A stretch of 64,000 nucleotides of DNA, taken from contig JAEWAF010000064.1 of the NCBI GenBank assembly GCA_023391815.1, positions 124,001 to 188,000 of the forward strand. Direction: 5' to 3'. Position numbers and translations under genes: made by a program. The stretch is from Pseudomonadota bacterium (GTDB lineage: Bacteria > Pseudomonadota > Gammaproteobacteria > Steroidobacterales > Steroidobacteraceae). Below are positions 60,678 to 64,000 of the stretch, in pieces (positions within the stretch are counted from its first letter, which is position 1; each line of letters opens with the position of its first letter). The notes beneath the pieces are model-generated. The model ran no database searches and was not told the origin of the DNA. It was given only the letters and a program-made list of their open reading frames with translations.

Positions 60678-62036
60678 ATGCGAGAGATTGCAGCCCTGAT
60701 GGGCGTTCTGGCGGCCGTGTTTGCAATGGTCCCGGCGGAGGCGAAGAACCAGCAGTACCTGGAAGACTACGTGCGCGAACCGATGCCGCGCGGCTTCAAG
60801 GTGATCGTGGCCGAGTTCGAAGGGCCGGTGTATGCCGATGCCAACGGCAAGACGCTGTACAGCTGGCCCATCACCAATTTGCGCAACGGCGACGCAGGCG
60901 AGCAGAAGGGCAAGCCCACCTGCGACGATCACAAGTACACGGAGAATGCCGGCCTGATGAGCCCGTACCCGGGCGGATTGGAATTGCCGGAAGTCGAGAC
61001 CCGACCCAGCTGCACCGATGTTTGGCCGCCCGTGTTGGCGAAGCCCGACGCGGAGCCGGTGGGGAAGTGGACGATCATCGAGCGCAAGGACGGCCGTAAA
61101 CAGTGGGCATACGATGGCTATGCGCTCTACACCTCCGTGCTCGATCGCGAGCCGGGCGATGTCATCGGCGGCACCGACCTGAGGGGCACTTCCGAAGGCG
61201 GCGCTCAGCGCAAGCCGGTGGGGCCGCCACCTAACATTCCGCCGCAGTTTGCCGTGCGAACGGTCACGACCGGTCATCTTCTCACCATCGGTGCGACGGG
61301 CCGCTCGGTCTACTACTCGGATCACGATGCGCCGGGCAAGTCGAACTGCGACTTGAAGTGTCTGCACGACTGGTTGCCTGTGCTCGCGCCCGAGACCGTT
61401 CGTCCGCAAGGCGACTGGTCCATCATCGAGAGCTCACCCGGCGTGAAGCAGTGGGCGTTTCGCAAGATGCCTCTCTACACGCGCGCGCTGGATACACGTG
61501 CCAGCAGCCTCGAAGGTAGTGACGAGCCCGGCTGGCACAACGTATACACCCAGATGGCACCGCCGCCGCCCGAGGGCTTCACCGTGAACGACACGCACTC
61601 CGGCCAGGTGCTCGGTGACGCGAAGGGCATGACCATCTATATCTATAACTGCAATGACGATGCGATCGACCAGCTGGCCTGCAACCATCCCGACACACCA
61701 CAGGCGTATCGGTTTGCGATCTGCGGTCGCGGCGATCCCGATCTGTGCCTGAAGAACTTCCCGTACGTGATCGCGCCGAAGGATGCGAAAAGTAACAGCC
61801 GCATCTGGAGCACGATGGACATCGATCCGAAGACCGGCAAGAAAGCAGCTCGCAACGCTCCCGGCGCATTGCATGTGTGGGCGTATCGCGATCGGCCGGT
61901 CTATTACTGCGCGCGTGACAAGAAGCCCGGCGACATCGAGTGCGATACCTGGGGCGAATTCAACGGTGCGCGCAACGGCTACAAGGCGTTCTGGTTACGC
62001 GATGACTTTGGCGGCAATGCCGGTGGCTCGCGCTGA
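60678..62036 (+). CDS. Secreted-repeat (COG4315-like) protein with three modules
   Basis: The protein has 452 residues with a signal peptide (IAALMGVLAAVFAMVPAEA). It holds about three copies of the 'secreted repeat' module: GPVYADANGKTLYSWP ... CTDVWPPVLAK ... WTIIERKDGRKQWAYDGYALYT; GRSVYYSDHDAPGKSNCDLKCLHDWLPVLAP ... SIIESSPGVKQWAFRKMPLYT; and GMTIYIYNC ... NFPYVIAPKDA ... VWAYRDRPVYYC. Paired cysteines recur in the modules and probably form disulfides. The module is often found near redox proteins, but its role is unknown. It lies 45 bp after the DUF1552 gene. Confidence 0.85.
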   Translation: MREIAALMGVLAAVFAMVPAEAKNQQYLEDYVREPMPRGFKVIVAEFEGPVYADANGKTLYSWPITNLRNGDAGEQKGKPTCDDHKYTENAGLMSPYPGGLELPEVETRPSCTDVWPPVLAKPDAEPVGKWTIIERKDGRKQWAYDGYALYTSVLDREPGDVIGGTDLRGTSEGGAQRKPVGPPPNIPPQFAVRTVTTGHLLTIGATGRSVYYSDHDAPGKSNCDLKCLHDWLPVLAPETVRPQGDWSIIESSPGVKQWAFRKMPLYTRALDTRASSLEGSDEPGWHNVYTQMAPPPPEGFTVNDTHSGQVLGDAKGMTIYIYNCNDDAIDQLACNHPDTPQAYRFAICGRGDPDLCLKNFPYVIAPKDAKSNSRIWSTMDIDPKTGKKAARNAPGALHVWAYRDRPVYYCARDKKPGDIECDTWGEFNGARNGYKAFWLRDDFGGNAGGSR

Positions 62037-62085
62037 GCCCGGCAGCAACGCAGCCAACGAAGCAATCGAGTAAGGGGGAGTTTCC

Positions 62086-63201
62086 ATGCAGTCTCATCGA
62101 TCCATGAAACCGGCCTTCGCCGCCCTGCTGGGATGCGCGCTCGGCGTAGCGACTGCACAGGCCGCGGAGAGCCCGTTACGCGCCGGTACGATCGGCTATG
62201 TGCTGACCGCCAAGAACGTGGCGATCTGGCAATCGCCGGACGGTAAGGTCGAATGTCCGGAAGGGCTGAACGACGGGCCGCGCGAGCAGTTCAAGACGCT
62301 CTATCCGATGGACTCCGGCGTTCGTTACAAGTTCGTCGAGACCCAGCTCGAGCGCGAAGGACAGATCTGGAATCCGACCACGGAGCCCGAGCCCAAGCTG
62401 CATTTCAAGGAAGCGCAGGGCAAGACCGCGATCGGCTTGAACCTGGATGGCAAGGTCGGTCCGCACGATTTCACCAGCCCCGATGGCGAGCCGGGCATCG
62501 ACAATCAGATGTACCGGGTGCTCGGTTGCGTCGACAACTACCGGGGTCCCGACGGGTCGTACCGCCATTTCATCCAGGACTACATGCGGAAGTTCAATTA
62601 CAACCGCTGGCTGTTCGAGCTCACCAACGTCGAGGACCTCACCAATGACGACCAGGTCGACGTGACGCTCTATCGAGGCAAGGATCCGCTGATGGTGGAT
62701 ACGCTTGGCGCGTACACCCCCGGCAGCACGCATCGTATCGATTTCCGCTGGGGCAAGAGCTTCATCTATCACCTGCGCGGCAAGATCAAGGACGGTGTGC
62801 TGACCACCGAGCCGGCCGATATCACTTTCCCCGAGTCGCAGGCTCGTGGTGTACCTTATCTCTCGGTGCGTGCGTGGCGCGTTAAGCTCAAGCTGACGCC
62901 GGAAAGTGCGGAAGGTCTGATGGCGGGCTACACCGACATCGAGCGTTACTACAATTCGCTCGGTCAGAACTGGTCCACTCACCATCGCAGCTACGGCGCC
63001 GAGCCGATGCCTTCGGAATACCGCGCCATGCGCAAGAACGCGGACGCTTATCCGGATCCGCAAACCGGAGAGAACACCGCGATCTCCATGGCATGGGAGG
63101 TCAAGTTCGTTCAGGCCTTCATCCTGCATGAAGAGCGCGGCGAGGAGGCCGTCTCCAAAGTGCAGGGCGGCGGCGCGAAGGCCGGCGCTGCCGGCGAATA
63201 A
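62086..63201 (+). CDS. Secreted protein of unknown family
   Basis: The protein has 371 residues with a signal peptide (MKPAFAALLGCALGVATAQAAE). I do not recognise the family. Visible features: only a few Cys (residues near KVECPEGLN and VLGCVDNYRG), no CxxCH, beta-like segments rich in Tyr/Trp/Asp (FIQDYMRKFNYNRWLFELTNVED), and an Ala/Gly-rich C-terminal tail. The start RAGTIGYVLTAKNVAIWQSPDG and the phrase FTSPDGEPGIDNQMYRVLGC may help database searches. It lies 49 bp after the secreted-repeat gene, in an operon where every product is exported. Confidence 0.8.
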   Translation: MQSHRSMKPAFAALLGCALGVATAQAAESPLRAGTIGYVLTAKNVAIWQSPDGKVECPEGLNDGPREQFKTLYPMDSGVRYKFVETQLEREGQIWNPTTEPEPKLHFKEAQGKTAIGLNLDGKVGPHDFTSPDGEPGIDNQMYRVLGCVDNYRGPDGSYRHFIQDYMRKFNYNRWLFELTNVEDLTNDDQVDVTLYRGKDPLMVDTLGAYTPGSTHRIDFRWGKSFIYHLRGKIKDGVLTTEPADITFPESQARGVPYLSVRAWRVKLKLTPESAEGLMAGYTDIERYYNSLGQNWSTHHRSYGAEPMPSEYRAMRKNADAYPDPQTGENTAISMAWEVKFVQAFILHEERGEEAVSKVQGGGAKAGAAGE

Positions 63202-63230
63202 CAGATCGAATGATGTTTTCGGAGGGGAAT

Positions 63231-63683
63231 GTGTTGAAAAGATCCACCGCGCTGCCGAGGCTGGCCTGGGCAGGAATCGCGTTCGTCGGGACCTTGTTGC
63301 CCATCAGCGGTTTCGCCGATGACCAGGACGTGCGGGACTATCGCTCGCACGTGATGAAAACATTGGGCGAGCAGTTCGCCGCTCTCAATCAGATCGTCAA
63401 AGGCAAGGCGCCCGCCGCCGATGTGGCGGTCCAGGCGGAGGTGCTCAGTATCACCGCCGGCGCGGCCAAGATCGCTTTCACGCCGAAGGTGCTCGGGGGT
63501 GAGGCCAAGCCCGAAGTCTGGGACAAGTGGGACGACTTTTCCAAGCGCCTGGATGAAATGGTCGCCGCGGCGGCCGATGTGGCCAAGGCCGCCAAGCAGG
63601 GTGGAGTCGCGGCGGTGACGCCGAAGCTGAGCAGCCTGTCCTGCAAGGGCTGCCACGATGTTTACCGCGTACAGAAGAAGTGA
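63231..63683 (+). CDS. Cytochrome c'-like (class II) small cytochrome
   Basis: The protein has about 150 residues with a signal peptide (WAGIAFVGTLLPISGFAD). The mature part is helical with a single C-terminal heme site (SCKGCHDVYRVQKK), the layout of class II cytochromes c such as c' and c-556. The conserved VWDKWDDFSKRLDEM segment lies in the middle helices. GGAGG six bases ahead of a GTG at 63231 supports this start; the frame also opens at an ATG at 63210 without a good ribosome site. A paralogue follows 11 bp downstream. Confidence 0.88.
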   Translation: MLKRSTALPRLAWAGIAFVGTLLPISGFADDQDVRDYRSHVMKTLGEQFAALNQIVKGKAPAADVAVQAEVLSITAGAAKIAFTPKVLGGEAKPEVWDKWDDFSKRLDEMVAAAADVAKAAKQGGVAAVTPKLSSLSCKGCHDVYRVQKK

Positions 63684-63694
63684 GGCCACTACCA

Positions 63695-64000
63695 ATGATC
63701 CGTGCGAGTAAAGCAGTTGCCTTCAGCATCACTCTGGGCGCCACTTTGTTGTTGCCCGTCATGGGCCACGCCGACGACAAGGACGTGATCGATTATCGTC
63801 AGCACATCATGAAGTCCTTGGAGCAGCAGACCGCCGCCCTCGGGCAGATCCTGTCCGGCGCCGGGCCGACCGAGAATGCCCTGGCTCATATGGAAACATT
63901 GGCTTTGTCGGCATCGGTCGCGCTGAAGTCGTTCGAGGCCAAAGTGCCCGGCGGCGCGGCCAAGCCCGAGGTCTGGAAGGATTGGGCGGATTTCTCCAAA
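63695..64000 (+). CDS. Second cytochrome c'-like protein, cut by the window edge
   Basis: The first 102 codons are present; the gene runs off the right edge. A signal peptide (AVAFSITLGATLLLPVMGHAD) is followed by DDKDVIDYRQHIMKSLEQQ, which aligns residue for residue with the preceding protein, as does AKPEVWKDWADFSK. The heme motif, expected at the C-terminus, lies outside the window. It is a tandem duplicate of the upstream gene and part of the same operon. Confidence 0.85.
   Translation, partial: MIRASKAVAFSITLGATLLLPVMGHADDKDVIDYRQHIMKSLEQQTAALGQILSGAGPTENALAHMETLALSASVALKSFEAKVPGGAAKPEVWKDWADFSK

Noticed and set aside
59805..61409. Minus-strand open frame of 534 codons over the DUF1552 and secreted-repeat genes
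   Set aside because: Antisense to two well-supported exported proteins; no family resemblance.
1..64000. CRISPR array, tRNA, rRNA, IS element or prophage
   Set aside because: I found no regularly spaced repeats, no recognisable transposase or integrase frame, and no structural RNA signature by eye; a covariance-model scan would be needed to exclude a small RNA.

Overview
This is a GC-rich (roughly 62-65 percent by eye) chromosomal window from a Gram-negative bacterium, almost certainly a proteobacterium. A TonB-dependent receptor, class GN sortase, DctB/DctD pair, sigma-54 promoters and a complete hopanoid locus all point that way. The gene mix (hopanoid locus with isoprenoid supply genes, secreted DUF1592/DUF1552 proteins, S9 peptidase with TonB receptor) fits a Steroidobacter-like gammaproteobacterium. 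That placement is an inference, not something the sequence proves. Genes are densely packed, with many 4-base stop/start overlaps. I saw no rRNA, tRNA, IS element, prophage or CRISPR array.

Layout. (1) 1-1.7 kb: tail of an unknown gene, a small palindromic repeat, and two YsnF-type stress proteins. (2) 1.9-19.9 kb: a hopanoid locus. The plus strand has squalene synthase, shc, hpnG, hpnN, hpnA; the minus strand has hpnI, hpnJ, hpnK and an hpnL fused to a ferritin-like di-iron domain; the plus strand resumes with idi, hpnH, hpnM, a catalytically dead polyprenyl-synthase-like gene and dxs. The set predicts bacteriohopanetetrol cyclitol ether made and exported from one locus. (3) 19.9-29.7 kb: mixed peptidases, an Asp/Glu racemase, two LysR regulators, two metallo-beta-lactamase-fold proteins, a DJ-1-like protein without its cysteine, and a MarR/S41 peptidase pair. 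(4) 30-37 kb: a giant secreted Ig/beta-helix protein with a GlyGly-CTERM-like tail, convergent with a class GN sortase and its dedicated VIT/vWA target. (5) 37.3-39.1 kb: a chemoreceptor. (6) 39-50 kb: a peptide or amide utilisation island made of two divergent operons (CPBP protease, amidohydrolase, AraC, permease; and S9 peptidase, TonB receptor, secreted amidohydrolase). (7) 50-52 kb: an M23-family protein and a GST-like protein. (8) 52.2-64 kb: a carboxylate-type MFS transporter, dctB/dctD-like two-component genes, and a wholly secreted operon of DUF1592, DUF1552, secreted-repeat, unknown and two cytochrome-c-like proteins that runs off the window.

The strongest new signal is in region 8. 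Both the MFS gene and the DUF1592 operon are preceded by a near-perfect sigma-54 promoter. Upstream of each lie two copies of a dyad, ATCGGC-N8-GCCGAT, exactly 33 bp apart. The sigma-54 activator encoded between them is the obvious candidate to bind these sites, which would make the transporter, sensor, activator and secreted redox operon one regulon. The second notable item is the HpnL/di-iron fusion inside the hopanoid locus.
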